Below are positions 39,310 through 49,192 of a stretch of 64,000 nucleotides of DNA, one piece after another. The notes below the pieces were generated by a model that was not told where the DNA came from, ran no database searches, and saw only the letters and a program-made list of their open reading frames with translations. The position numbers were made by a program, and so were the translations under genes. Positions within the stretch are counted from its first letter, which is position 1. Each line of letters opens with the position of its first letter. The stretch comes from Planctomyces sp. (GTDB taxonomy: Bacteria; Planctomycetota; Planctomycetia; Planctomycetales; Planctomycetaceae): the NCBI GenBank assembly GCA_016795105.1, contig JAEUIH010000012.1, positions 1 through 64,000 on the forward strand, given 5' to 3'.

Positions 39310-41259
39310 ATGCTGAAGTTTTCCTGCATTCTCGTCTTAGCGTTTGCGGCCACAGTCTGCGGCAATGCCTGTAATGCGTTCATACAGCCGCCGCCCACTG
39401 GAACTGGCAGCAACCAGCAGAAAGCTCAGGGACCGATTCCTCGTGGTGACGGCCGGATTTCTGGCCCCCCCGTAAAACCAGTGGATGCAGCTCGACTCGC
39501 GGCCGTTCTAACCACCTCAAAACAGATCGATGATCTGCTTGATGCCCTGCACCAGCGTACTGCGACGACTCCCAACGCCGCACTTTCGGATTCACTGTTT
39601 TGTCGCAGAGCATATCTTCAGATTGCCGGCAGAATCCCAAAGCTGCAGGAGGTCGGGGAATTTGTTCAGTCTAAAGACTCCGCAAAACGCAGCAAACTCA
39701 TCGATCGGCTGCTGTCGAGTCATGACCATGTCAGCCACATGTTCAATTACTGGGGAAACATCCTTCGTCTGCAGGATCATCCGATCAATAACAATCAGAT
39801 CGCCCAGCCATTTCACGAGTGGATAAAGAAGAGTGTTGCAGAGAACAAGTCATGGGACGCGTTCGTCTATGAGATGCTGACAGCGGAGGGTCAAATCTGG
39901 GAAAATCCAGCTGTTGGCTATGCCATGCGGGATACCGGTATGGATCTGGACTATGTCGACAACACGGTTCAGGTCTTTCTTGGAACCCAGATCGGCTGTG
40001 CCCAATGCCACGATCATCCCTTTGACCGCTGGACTCAACAGGATTTCTATCAAATGGCGGCATTCACATATGGAATCCAGACGCGTGCCCCGGCAGGAGA
40101 TAAGAATCGCTTCACAAACGGGAATCCTCTGAATCGCCTCCGGGATGAAATGAAGAAGCAGGATCCAAACTACAACGTTAACGGCACTTTCAGCCGAGTC
40201 ATCAATGCCAACCTGTTTGAAGTCTGGGAGAACCGCGGCAGAAAGCTCAAGCTGCCACATGACTATCAATATGATAACGGAAAGCCAAATGATCCTGTGA
40301 CAGCCCGCCCGATCTTTGGAGAACCGATTCCAATTGCGAAGGACCAGTCGCCCCGAGTCGTCATGGCAAAATGGCTGACATCACCGGAGAATCCTCGGTT
40401 TACGAAGAACATCGTCAACCGTCTCTGGAAACATGCGTTTGGTGCAGGTCTGATCGAACCGGTTAACGATATCCGTGATGACAGTGTCTGCGCGGACGCT
40501 GCAGTGATGGATTTCCTGTGTGCGGAGCTGGTTCGGCTGAAATACGACACTCGAGAGCTCCAGAGAATCATCTACAACACAAAGACCTGGCAGCGACAAG
40601 CCACGAATCATGATGTCGATCTGTCTCAGCCGTACTACTTTCCCGGCCCGCTGCTGAGGCGGATGACAGCTGAGCAACTCTGGGATTCTCTGCTGACTCT
40701 TGCCGTCTATAACTTTGAATCCTTCACACGGCCGTCCGTTGCCGACATGAAACAAGTCGTGGACCTGAATCTCGATCAGGCAACACCTGCCGATGCGCGT
40801 CGAGCAGCCGATGAGTTTGAAGCAAGGTTCAGCAGTAATGCTCAGCGGAAAATCACGCAGGAGCGGAATACATATAGAGGACGGCTGACCCTGGCACGCG
40901 CGTCCGAACTACCACTGCCACTTCCCCCGGACCATTTCCTGAGACAATTCGGTCAGGGAGATCGTGAGCTGATCGAAGCCTCAACAACTGACGGCAGTGT
41001 GAGCCAGATCCTCACCATGTTTAACGGCGAGATTACTCACATGATGCTGAATGCAGGCTCTGTCATCTACGACAACGTTCAGAAAGTAGCTCCGGTTGGC
41101 GACCGAATCGATGTCATTTTTTACAGCATCCTGACGAGGCCACCGCAAAAGGAAGAAGAAGAACTGGCCCGCGATGAGATTCGTAACAGCGGTGCAGCGG
41201 GCTACGGGAATGTGATCTGGGCTCTGATTAATACCAAAGAGTTTCTGTTCATCCAGTAA
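39310..41259 (+). CDS. DUF1549/DUF1553 protein without the PSCyt1 haem domain
   Basis: A 649-residue exported protein. The signal peptide MLKFSCILVLAFAATVCGNA is followed by a Pro-rich linker, then DUF1549 from about residue 70 (IDDLLDALHQRTATTPN, and CAQCHDHPFDRW near 235) and DUF1553 from about 340 (SPENPRFTKNIVNRLWKHAFG). Unlike the gene at 2196 it has no N-terminal PSCyt1 haem motif. GGAG lies ten bases before the ATG. It is followed after 35 bases by a DUF1501 gene, the usual pair. The role is unknown; the two families are thought to act together outside the cytoplasm. Confidence 0.92.
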   Translation: MLKFSCILVLAFAATVCGNACNAFIQPPPTGTGSNQQKAQGPIPRGDGRISGPPVKPVDAARLAAVLTTSKQIDDLLDALHQRTATTPNAALSDSLFCRRAYLQIAGRIPKLQEVGEFVQSKDSAKRSKLIDRLLSSHDHVSHMFNYWGNILRLQDHPINNNQIAQPFHEWIKKSVAENKSWDAFVYEMLTAEGQIWENPAVGYAMRDTGMDLDYVDNTVQVFLGTQIGCAQCHDHPFDRWTQQDFYQMAAFTYGIQTRAPAGDKNRFTNGNPLNRLRDEMKKQDPNYNVNGTFSRVINANLFEVWENRGRKLKLPHDYQYDNGKPNDPVTARPIFGEPIPIAKDQSPRVVMAKWLTSPENPRFTKNIVNRLWKHAFGAGLIEPVNDIRDDSVCADAAVMDFLCAELVRLKYDTRELQRIIYNTKTWQRQATNHDVDLSQPYYFPGPLLRRMTAEQLWDSLLTLAVYNFESFTRPSVADMKQVVDLNLDQATPADARRAADEFEARFSSNAQRKITQERNTYRGRLTLARASELPLPLPPDHFLRQFGQGDRELIEASTTDGSVSQILTMFNGEITHMMLNAGSVIYDNVQKVAPVGDRIDVIFYSILTRPPQKEEEELARDEIRNSGAAGYGNVIWALINTKEFLFIQ

Positions 41260-41294
41260 GTTTCGATTCCAGCAGGCAAAAAGGGCTGTGCAGC

Positions 41295-42638
41295 ATGCTT
41301 CAGGCACTTCGTCGTCAAAGTTCGGAATCTCGCCGACAATTCATCGAATCCCTTGCCAGAATGGCGTTTGGAGTCGCGATTGTCCCAGGTACCAGTTTCT
41401 TCAGTCGTATTCCTGCTGCCGCGTCGGAACCGACCCTGACGGCCTCTGCGGCTGCCGGATCTGCCGCACTCGGTGTTGCAGCCGCCGGGACAGCTGATCA
41501 CGCGATCTATATTTTCCTAAGCGGTGCGATGAGCCACATCGACACGTTTGATCCTAAACCTGGACAGGCGTCGGGAGGCGATACAAAGGCGATCCAGACA
41601 TCAGTACCGGGTGTCTCGATCGGCCATCATCTCCCGCTGATGGCAAAGCAGTTTCAGGATTTGGCCGTAATTCGTTCGATGACAACAGAGACTGGCGCTC
41701 ACGAAGAGGGCGTATATCTGATGCGAACGAGCTACAAGGAGATTGGTTCGATCCGGCATCCGTTTCTTGGAGCCTGGATGACTCATGTCCACGGAAAACT
41801 GAACAAAAATCTTCCGGGCAGCGTGATTGCAGGAAATGCGAATCGACATCCCGGACAGGGCTATCTTCCGGCAGATGTTGCCCCGGCACCTGTGGGAGAC
41901 CCGAAGGCCGGGCTTCAAAACACCAAACCACCAAAGTACCTTGATGACAAGAACTTTCAGGTACGTCAGCGACTTATGGGACGGTTTGAATCCGCCTTCA
42001 AAGCAAAGTACCCCCTGACCGAAGTTGAGGCGTACTCTGACTACTACCGGGAAGCTGTGCGGTTATTGAAGAGTCCGGACCTGGAAGCATTTGACATCAA
42101 TAAAGAAGACCAGAAGGTTCGCGACGCCTACGGGGCTCATCGAGCAGGGCAGGGGCTGTTGCTGGCGCGCCGACTGATTGAAAAGAAGGTCCGCTTTGTT
42201 GAAGTAGAAATCGGTGGATGGGACAACCACAATGACATTTACTCCGAGAACAACCTCGTTCGCAACGCCGCACAGCTCGACCAGGCCGTAACCACACTGC
42301 TTCAGGACCTCAAACAACGAGGTTTGCTGCAGAAGACTCTGATTATCCTTGCAACGGAGTTCGGCCGTACACCACAAATCAATCAAAATGCCGGTCGCGA
42401 CCATCATCCCGCCGCATTTTCCTGCGTCCTTGCCGGGGCAGGCATTCGAGGCGGTCAGGTGATTGGAGCCACAGACACTGAAGGACGTACAGTTGCGGAT
42501 TCCCCGTGGTTACCGCGAGACTTCAACGCAACGATCGCTGCGGCATGCGGACTGCCCATTGAAAAAGAGTTTACATCTCCGTCGGGACGCCCATTCCGAA
42601 TTGCAGAAAGCGGAAAGCCTATTCCGGGACTTCTGTAA
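41295..42638 (+). CDS. DUF1501 family protein
   Basis: A 447-residue exported protein paired with the upstream DUF1549/DUF1553 gene. The N-terminus has ESRRQFIESLARMAFGVAIV, a Tat-like leader, then an Ala-rich region (AAAGSAALGVAAAG). FLSGAMSHIDTFDPKPGQ and the EFGRTPQINQNAGRDHHPAAF block match the family; the latter carries candidate metal-binding Asp and His residues. Its last 20 bases overlap the 3' end of the convergent DUF4159 gene, so the two transcripts are antisense to one another at their ends. Confidence 0.92.
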   Translation: MLQALRRQSSESRRQFIESLARMAFGVAIVPGTSFFSRIPAAASEPTLTASAAAGSAALGVAAAGTADHAIYIFLSGAMSHIDTFDPKPGQASGGDTKAIQTSVPGVSIGHHLPLMAKQFQDLAVIRSMTTETGAHEEGVYLMRTSYKEIGSIRHPFLGAWMTHVHGKLNKNLPGSVIAGNANRHPGQGYLPADVAPAPVGDPKAGLQNTKPPKYLDDKNFQVRQRLMGRFESAFKAKYPLTEVEAYSDYYREAVRLLKSPDLEAFDINKEDQKVRDAYGAHRAGQGLLLARRLIEKKVRFVEVEIGGWDNHNDIYSENNLVRNAAQLDQAVTTLLQDLKQRGLLQKTLIILATEFGRTPQINQNAGRDHHPAAFSCVLAGAGIRGGQVIGATDTEGRTVADSPWLPRDFNATIAAACGLPIEKEFTSPSGRPFRIAESGKPIPGLL

Positions 42639-45129
42639 TCATGTTTCTCCAGCGAATATCCTGAAGCATGGAATAGAGGATCACGTTTACGGCAATCTTT
42701 GCAGCGTCTTCCTCTAGATAACCATCACAGGCAAGCGATGCCTGATGTTCAAGCGCACAACTGATGTCAAAGCGGCTATAGATAATCGCCATTCGTCCAT
42801 CCACTTCAACCCCTTCCAGTAAGGGCTTTCCGGTCTCTTTGACAACTTTAAGGCTTGAACTCTGAGCCCCTGTCGTGACTCGACGTCGAGTTGCCTGTGG
42901 AATAGCGTGACCGATGCGTTCCGAGAAAATTTCATGTTCTGCGGGAATCTCGGTCAATTCCTGATCCGGATAAATCTGCTTGACAAGGACTCGGAAGTCC
43001 CGATCAAAACTTGTCGAACCACAACAGGCATCTGCAAACAGGACTCCTCCTCGATTCAGATAATCCCGAAGAGCATCCACCTGAGCTTTCTGAAGTGCAA
43101 ACCGATTTCGACCATGCATATAGACAATCGGAAACCGGGAAAGTTCGTCAAGCGTCACAGGTATCGCGTAGCTGCGAGTTGACGCTGCCACACCCACTGT
43201 TTCATTAAGCGCGGTCAGCAGATTTCCAAGTGCTCGAGGCGCGGTATCCCAGCCGCCGTTATGCCTGAGCTTTCCGATCTGCAATAGTCCGCGTTCGATC
43301 GAATCCGCATTGTTTTTTCGCGCCACCATGGCTTCGTTGAGTTTTTCCGGTGGTTCACGGTTTGTCGCATATGCAATCACATTGATTCCAATCTGCGTGC
43401 TCCTCAGGATTCTCTGTTTCAGGTCAAGCGATCGATTGGGAGGATCGTGACGTTTCCATTTCTGCCAAAGACAGGCAATATCCTCGGGGCAGTACATGAT
43501 GGATGTGCGGCAACCAAAATCGACTCCCCAAATCTCGGTACTGTCCGCGTTCAGCAGGTATTCGCTCCGAAATACCGGGTGATCACTTTTCAGCCGCTGG
43601 AGAGACGCTTCCCCCTCAGGGAACATCTTCCTGATGATTGCTCTGAAGCCCTGATCGAAGTTCTTGCCATCGCAGTTGGCCACGGCAAATATGAAACCAC
43701 CATCATCCACATAGTCTCGCAGCCAGCCAATGTGCTCATCCGTCAATTGGGGAGCATCTCGACCTGACAGAAACAAAACAGGCGACTGATTCAGATCCAG
43801 AACAGCGGTTTCAGGACGCAGGCGGCTGAGTGTCACGACCTGGCTGGTGAGCCGAGGTGCCCAGCCGGGAAGTGTATCGATCAGGTCTACCAGGCTAATG
43901 ACGTCCATCGGATGCCGATTCCATTCTCCCTGGTCATTTGTCTGACCGTTCGGAGAATTGTAATCCAGCTTGTTGACTACAACTCGCGACAGTCCCTTTG
44001 ACAGGAACATCAGGGCCATTGCTGTATTCAGACTTGCATCTCGCTCCGGCGTGTTTCGTGAAAGCCATTTTCCGGAACCTTCCTGTTCCGAGACAAAGAA
44101 GCGTGCACCCTGGCGATACCAGTCCTTTTGTCCAAAGAACCGAACATTGCTCATACGCCCAGCACGTTCCACACCATAGAGATAGTAGTAGTGCCAGTTT
44201 CCGGTGGATTCTCTGGGATTTGCCAGCACCGTGAACTCCCGCCCCATCCATGCGAGTCCTTTTTGCATGACAGTGTCCGGTTCTGGTGGTCGGCAACAGT
44301 CGGGGCGTCCCTGAGCGTCGACATCACCGTCGTCTTCCAGCATTCTTCGAGTAATGGCGATCGTCGAAAGCCCTGCCGAGGTCATACTGCCGGTCGAACT
44401 ATTATCATCGTTCGGCTTGTAGCCCCAGCCACCATCGGGATTCTGTCCCTGCACCCAGTGGTCGTGTGTGCGTTTCCATGTTGTCTGAGAAACTTCCACA
44501 CCCGCGTAGGCAGCTTCGCGGAGTGCCAGAGCGGCAAATTGCCCGTTGCTTCGATCCGGCGAATTTCGCCCGGCAAGTCCCTTGATATCGTACCCCCACA
44601 AACCACTGCTGTAGCCACTAACTTCCTGAGTCTCTTCCAGCCTTTGTGCCAGCAGTCGCAGTTGAGGCAGATCTTTGTCGTACTGCTCCGCAGCTGCAAG
44701 TGCCATGATGACCAGTGATGTTTCATAGACAGATGTGGGTGATCGGGGCGGAAGATTTCGCAGGTAATTCAGTCCATTCTGCACGGATGGCGAATTTACA
44801 TCCACATCACAATTAATGAGTGCCATGACAGAAAATGCCGTCAGCCCAATCGTCCAGTCATCAAGCCCCACACGGTCCGTGCGTTTCCAGGAACCATTTG
44901 GTTCCTGGGATCTCTGAAGAGACTGAACACCGTCTTCAATTGCGCGCTTGACCTCATCCCGGAGTTCGATATCCGTCATTTCCGGTTGCTGTGCAATCGC
45001 GGCCGTATTCACGAAACAGAACTTGATTAGCACGACACAAACGACAAGTGTCTGTAAACGCCAGAGCCCGAACCAGGGCACTTCCCTTCGGGCTGCAGGC
45101 AGGAGAGTCATATTGTGGCGATCCTTCAT
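42619..45129 (-). CDS. Exported protein with terpene-cyclase-like repeats and two DUF4159 domains
   Basis: An 836-residue protein with a hydrophobic leader (LQTLVVCVVLIKFCFVNTAA). Residues about 55-390 contain prenyltransferase/squalene-cyclase-like alpha-toroid repeats (GSWKRTDRVGLDDWTIG, DGGWGYKPNDDNSS). Two DUF4159 domains follow, near 440-630 and 640-830: each has a fold with LFLSGRDAP or IVYMHGRNRF and a conserved GG(F/V)(I/L)FA(V/D)A strand. DUF4159 proteins are membrane-associated and poorly understood; the architecture suggests carbohydrate or ligand binding rather than catalysis. Its ATG overlaps the stop of the upstream zinc-ribbon gene in an ATGA junction. Confidence 0.85.
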   Translation of the reverse strand: MKDRHNMTLLPAARREVPWFGLWRLQTLVVCVVLIKFCFVNTAAIAQQPEMTDIELRDEVKRAIEDGVQSLQRSQEPNGSWKRTDRVGLDDWTIGLTAFSVMALINCDVDVNSPSVQNGLNYLRNLPPRSPTSVYETSLVIMALAAAEQYDKDLPQLRLLAQRLEETQEVSGYSSGLWGYDIKGLAGRNSPDRSNGQFAALALREAAYAGVEVSQTTWKRTHDHWVQGQNPDGGWGYKPNDDNSSTGSMTSAGLSTIAITRRMLEDDGDVDAQGRPDCCRPPEPDTVMQKGLAWMGREFTVLANPRESTGNWHYYYLYGVERAGRMSNVRFFGQKDWYRQGARFFVSEQEGSGKWLSRNTPERDASLNTAMALMFLSKGLSRVVVNKLDYNSPNGQTNDQGEWNRHPMDVISLVDLIDTLPGWAPRLTSQVVTLSRLRPETAVLDLNQSPVLFLSGRDAPQLTDEHIGWLRDYVDDGGFIFAVANCDGKNFDQGFRAIIRKMFPEGEASLQRLKSDHPVFRSEYLLNADSTEIWGVDFGCRTSIMYCPEDIACLWQKWKRHDPPNRSLDLKQRILRSTQIGINVIAYATNREPPEKLNEAMVARKNNADSIERGLLQIGKLRHNGGWDTAPRALGNLLTALNETVGVAASTRSYAIPVTLDELSRFPIVYMHGRNRFALQKAQVDALRDYLNRGGVLFADACCGSTSFDRDFRVLVKQIYPDQELTEIPAEHEIFSERIGHAIPQATRRRVTTGAQSSSLKVVKETGKPLLEGVEVDGRMAIIYSRFDISCALEHQASLACDGYLEEDAAKIAVNVILYSMLQDIRWRNMITEVPE

Positions 45130-47138
45130 GGTGTTGCTCCAGTCGAGCCAGTTGGATAGATGGCAAGACCATCCGCTTCAGCTTTGGATTTGGTGCTGAC
45201 GATGATCTTCTTTCCGGCTTCATCCACCACGATGACCAGCGGATCACGTTCCCTGGCATACTTTGCAAGAATGGTGTCGAACGCAGACAGGGCGGGAACG
45301 GATCCAAGGTTGTAGGTCTGTGACATATTCTGAGTAAATCCGGCTGCCTTGAGTGCATCGCCATCAATCACCACGGTCGTTTTGATTTCTTCACCAATGA
45401 ACTCCACGGCCTCCTGCAGAGGTGTATTTCGGAAGTCGACCAGGACCGGAAGTTTCAGACGCTCTGCAATGGTATTCGGCATAGCCGACCCGGTCTGGGG
45501 CTGAGCAACGGCAACAGTCTGTTCCTTTGAAAAGTCTGTGAGAGCAGATCGGCTCCATGTCATGATCGAACCTGCCGCCAGGTTCGACGCGGCCTTATCC
45601 GGAAGCAGCGTTGTCAGTCGCACATATCGAGCCCCCACATCAACGGTTGTGGCAGACTCAAAAGCCTTCATCATCGCTGGAAATCTGCCTACGATCTTTC
45701 GTTCACCAAGCGTCTCCGGCTGCATATAGCCAGTCAACGTGACCATTTCTTCCGGAAGCCCGCTAAGCTTACCCTGCATGAACCTCTGCACCTTCAGAAC
45801 CGAGCTGTCGTTCGTCTGGTGGAGCAGTGTCTCCATAAAAAAGTGCGGCTTCAGGTGAAAGCTCCAGGAAACAGTTTCAATATCTTTGCCCATCCAGACA
45901 ACGAACTGGTCTGCCGCCTTTTGAAGCTCATTGATGAAAATCGTCTCTTTGTGCACATCAATCGATTTGATATCGAACAGGAGAGTGAAGTGCCGGGTTC
46001 GGTCGGATTCCTGAAGAAGTGGATCAAGATCCGGGGGTGCCAGCGCTGGATAGCTCTTCGCCGCCGCCAGTGAATCACTCATTGACGATGGTCCAACAGC
46101 AAAGGTCTGTTCATCGAGCAGCATGTAACTGAACCTGTCAGTTTCGTAGATATCAGCATCGAGATCCGTACGAATCCTTCGTCCAAAGTGCTCACCAAAC
46201 TCCGACGTCAGATGACGCTCTCTCAGACGAACAACCGCAGCGATTTCCGGTTCTGTCGTCCGAGGTCCAAAGTTGAGCGCGATGGTGAGTTCTTCGATGT
46301 CCTGCGGTTCGAACGTAGTGATCTCAAGAATCTGCCCTTTGAGCCAAAGACTCAACGGTCCAAGACAGGCATGAAATTCCTGAAGCAGTGGCTCCTTCTG
46401 CCACAACTCTGCCGGCCGAATATGGCAGACGAGATGAGGAGTGAACGGCAGGTAATTCAGAGGAATCGGGTCGCCGGCCGTCGGGCTGACAGCGGCAGCC
46501 TGAGTATTCGATTCGGCCATGTCCAGCTTTTGCTGTTCCCATGCCGGGTTGACTTCGGGGGCCGCGTTGCCGGCGGCGACAGAATCAGAGTTCTTTCGTG
46601 CAATAAGAACCCCGGCAATGATGCCTCCAAGAACCACTGCTGAAATTGTGCCCATCAGCATCAATCCCGATGGACCTCGGCGACGCCGGCGTGATCGAGT
46701 CCGATTCAGGATACTGTCGTCCGCACCGGGATTCGGTGAAGCCGTTGCCGCAACCGGTTGCCCGGAGATCGGCCCCGATGATTTTGGACCTTGCTTTCCA
46801 GCGCCGGCCTTTGAACTACCTGGTAACGAACTGCCAGCAGGCAAACTCGGTTCCGGGGACTCTGCGCCTCCTGCGAGATTTGAGAAGTCGAACGGATTCG
46901 AAGATGCTGGCTGGTCATCCGGCACCCAGCGGGCCGATGTTCCGACCATCGGCGGCGGAGACCCAGGTGCACTTAGCGGCAGTGTCGGTTCCGCAAGTTC
47001 CAGAGGAACTTCATCCGGTTCAGTCAGGGCAAAGCGGTGTGAGCACTTTGGGCAGCGTCCTGTGCGACCGAGCATAGAACGATCCGGAAGGCGAAGAGCC
47101 GCCTGGCACTTTGGGCAATAGACCGTGACCGATGTCAT
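45126..47138 (-). CDS. MJ0042-type zinc-ribbon, single-pass membrane protein with STN-like C-terminus
   Basis: A 670-residue protein. The N-terminal ribbon has VYCPKCQAALRLP and GRCPKCSHRFAL (two CxxC pairs, MJ0042-type). A Pro/Ser-rich linker and an Arg-rich stretch (RRRRRG) precede one transmembrane helix near residues 160-185 (GLMLMGTISAVVLGGIIAGV). The extracytoplasmic part has no recognised enzyme domain, but the last ~110 residues (PLQEAVEFIGEEIKTTVVID ... DEAGKKIIVSTK) resemble the secretin/TonB short N-terminal fold. It is translationally coupled to the DUF4159 gene, so the two probably form an envelope unit. Function unknown. Confidence 0.75.
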   Translation of the reverse strand: MTSVTVYCPKCQAALRLPDRSMLGRTGRCPKCSHRFALTEPDEVPLELAEPTLPLSAPGSPPPMVGTSARWVPDDQPASSNPFDFSNLAGGAESPEPSLPAGSSLPGSSKAGAGKQGPKSSGPISGQPVAATASPNPGADDSILNRTRSRRRRRGPSGLMLMGTISAVVLGGIIAGVLIARKNSDSVAAGNAAPEVNPAWEQQKLDMAESNTQAAAVSPTAGDPIPLNYLPFTPHLVCHIRPAELWQKEPLLQEFHACLGPLSLWLKGQILEITTFEPQDIEELTIALNFGPRTTEPEIAAVVRLRERHLTSEFGEHFGRRIRTDLDADIYETDRFSYMLLDEQTFAVGPSSMSDSLAAAKSYPALAPPDLDPLLQESDRTRHFTLLFDIKSIDVHKETIFINELQKAADQFVVWMGKDIETVSWSFHLKPHFFMETLLHQTNDSSVLKVQRFMQGKLSGLPEEMVTLTGYMQPETLGERKIVGRFPAMMKAFESATTVDVGARYVRLTTLLPDKAASNLAAGSIMTWSRSALTDFSKEQTVAVAQPQTGSAMPNTIAERLKLPVLVDFRNTPLQEAVEFIGEEIKTTVVIDGDALKAAGFTQNMSQTYNLGSVPALSAFDTILAKYARERDPLVIVVDEAGKKIIVSTKSKAEADGLAIYPTGSTGATP

Positions 47139-47175
47139 GTAATCACCATAAGGAAATCACTGGAACGGAGTCGAC

Positions 47176-47916
47176 TTAGAGGAATCTCTCGTCAGCGAAT
47201 GGATGAAGATTCTTCAGTCCATCAGATTTAGGAGTCGCATTGATAAACTGTTCGGCCATTCGAAAATCTTCGGCTGTTGTAATTTTGATGTTCATGGGCC
47301 AGCCATCAACAACGTGGACCTTCTGACCTGCAAGTTCCAGGATGGACGACTCATCGGTCATTCGCCCGAGATTGCGACAGGCTGCAAACGCCTTCTCGAG
47401 AATAGATCGGCGACAGACCTGCGGAGTCTGGGCAAGCACAAGACTGGTGCGATCGACGGTGGATTCGACCGTTCCATCGCCGGACACCTTTTTCACGGTG
47501 CTGCTGACCGGAAGTCCGGGAATTGCAGCGCCATGTTTCACAGCAGCGGCGAAGACTTCGTCGATCCATTTGGGCACGAGTACCGGACGAGCAGCATCAT
47601 GGACCGCAATGTAGTCGGCGTCGGTGTTGATCGCCGTAATCCCGTTACGAACACTTTCTGCCCGACTTGCTCCACCAGAGACGACCGTGATGTCCATAAA
47701 TGCCAGATTCGCCTGAAACTGTTCACGGAACCAATCCAGATCGTCGGGAGCAACCACAAGGATCGTCTGACAGACATCCGGACGATGTACAAAATGGTCC
47801 GCGGTGCGCACCCAGACAGGTCGGCCCTTCAGTTCAACAAAAGGTTTCTTTCTGCGAAAGCCGGCAAATCGGGAACTTTGTCCGGCCGCCGGGAGGATCA
47901 CAGCAAACTTAGCCAC
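47176..47916 (-). CDS. ispD: IspD, 2-C-methyl-D-erythritol 4-phosphate cytidylyltransferase
   Basis: Third enzyme of the non-mevalonate isoprenoid pathway, joining MEP to CTP. The 246-residue product starts at a GTG with GGAGAG upstream. The nucleotide site is LPAAGQSSRFAGFRRKKPF, and VHDAARP and LAQTPQV are diagnostic; NIKITTAEDF marks the C-terminal region. It lies in a minus-strand run with an RraA-like gene upstream and the zinc-ribbon gene downstream, without an evident pathway link. Confidence 0.95.
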   Translation of the reverse strand: MAKFAVILPAAGQSSRFAGFRRKKPFVELKGRPVWVRTADHFVHRPDVCQTILVVAPDDLDWFREQFQANLAFMDITVVSGGASRAESVRNGITAINTDADYIAVHDAARPVLVPKWIDEVFAAAVKHGAAIPGLPVSSTVKKVSGDGTVESTVDRTSLVLAQTPQVCRRSILEKAFAACRNLGRMTDESSILELAGQKVHVVDGWPMNIKITTAEDFRMAEQFINATPKSDGLKNLHPFADERFL

Positions 47917-47976
47917 AACAACTCTCCGCGTACTTCAGTTTTGGATACTCAGGAACCTTAAACACCCGTCCTCATT

Positions 47977-48708
47977 TTAATGAGTTCTCCGAACTCGAGC
48001 ACGAATCTTTTCAAAACCGGCCGCCATCGCTGCACGCGCCTGACCAAATCCGGCAGGAGTTTTGTCCGCCGATCGAACATAGTCCAGCACGATTTTCTCC
48101 GCATCCATCAGCTCACGACAGACATCAGGAATCTCTGAAGCAATCTCGATCGGAATTGTCGTGACTCCGTTGCAATCACCATGAATCAATTCCCCGTGGG
48201 ACACGGTTACTCCACCGACCGAGACAGGGCAACCGACTTCGAGGATATGGCAGTAACCGTGAGCACAACAGGTTCCAGAGGTGAAGGCCGGAAATCTGAG
48301 GGAACGAACCTGATCGAGATCTCTGCCTGCACCGGATGTGATCAGTCCAGCAGCGCCAAACTGCTGATAAGTGGTACACATCACTTCGCCAAATGTTGCG
48401 GCAGCGGAGGGCGTGTCGAGATCCTGAAAGACGACCACCGGAGGTCCGCCCAGGCTGTCAAACACCGCCAATTGCCCCTCCATCCCGGCATACGACGACC
48501 CCGATCGGGGAGGAGCATGAGATCGGAATGTGGACGTCAATGCGAATCCGACCATCGGAGGAAGTTCAGGAAAACAGGCTCGAATCGTTGAATTCATATA
48601 GCCCTGATTGCGAGCACGAATCTCAAACAACTCGATGGCATTGCAGATTGTAGGTGTATCCCATTTCGCCAGCGATTTGAGTACGTCAGAGGAAACAACT
48701 CGCTTCAT
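47977..48708 (-). CDS. RraA family protein (aldolase/regulator-like)
   Basis: A 243-residue member of the RraA/HMG aldolase-like fold. Landmarks are LAKWDTPTICNAIE at the N-terminus, and FGAAGLITSGAGRDLDQVR, whose Arg-Asp pair is the family's active-site signature, with VSHGELIHGDCNGV later. Such proteins in planctomycetes are more likely 4-hydroxy-4-methyl-2-oxoglutarate aldolase-type or demethylmenaquinone methyltransferase-like annotations than RNase E inhibitors. It lies between the VOC and ispD genes, same direction. Confidence 0.82.
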   Translation of the reverse strand: MKRVVSSDVLKSLAKWDTPTICNAIELFEIRARNQGYMNSTIRACFPELPPMVGFALTSTFRSHAPPRSGSSYAGMEGQLAVFDSLGGPPVVVFQDLDTPSAAATFGEVMCTTYQQFGAAGLITSGAGRDLDQVRSLRFPAFTSGTCCAHGYCHILEVGCPVSVGGVTVSHGELIHGDCNGVTTIPIEIASEIPDVCRELMDAEKIVLDYVRSADKTPAGFGQARAAMAAGFEKIRARVRRTH

Positions 48709-48743
48709 TGCAGGATCTTTCGATCGGATGACAGTTGCAGAGT

Positions 48744-49130
48744 CTAGCGGGACGGTGAGTCACTGGCAGCTTCATTAAAGCGAATCCGATTCCCAAACGG
48801 ATCGGTGACCTCAACACATCGACTTCCGTAACTCGTGTTTTCGAGTGCCGGTCGCATGTAGCCGTAGCCACGTGAAGTGATGTTTTGATGGAAGTCTTCA
48901 ATCCCTTCCATCCAGACAAACACAGTTGACCCTGGACAACAGTCACCATGGTGTTCGGTCAGATGCAGGGTGAGTCCATCGCGGCTGACCTGCAGATAGC
49001 CGGGTGAAGATTCATCGAAACGATGCTCCCAGTCCACCTGAAATCCCAGGAAATTGCAGTAGAAATCTCGAGCTTTGGAGACGTCAAAAATCCGCATCAG
49101 CGGTATAGAAGCCAGAAAACGAGGGCTCAT
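48744..49130 (-). CDS. VOC family protein (glyoxalase/bleomycin-resistance type)
   Basis: A 128-residue single-domain VOC-fold protein. IPLMRIFDVSKARDFYCNFLGF is the typical first strand-helix, LTLHLTEHHGD holds candidate metal ligands, and VEVTDPFGNRIRF is the usual closing motif. Such proteins may be metal-dependent isomerases, dioxygenases or antibiotic-binding proteins, and this one cannot be placed further. It heads the RraA-ispD minus-strand run with a 35-base gap to the next gene. Confidence 0.85.
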   Translation of the reverse strand: MSPRFLASIPLMRIFDVSKARDFYCNFLGFQVDWEHRFDESSPGYLQVSRDGLTLHLTEHHGDCCPGSTVFVWMEGIEDFHQNITSRGYGYMRPALENTSYGSRCVEVTDPFGNRIRFNEAASDSPSR

Positions 49131-49192
49131 GAGTCCGTCCCTGACGATTTAATGAGAACACCAGAAATCACAACAACACATTTCGCGGGAAC

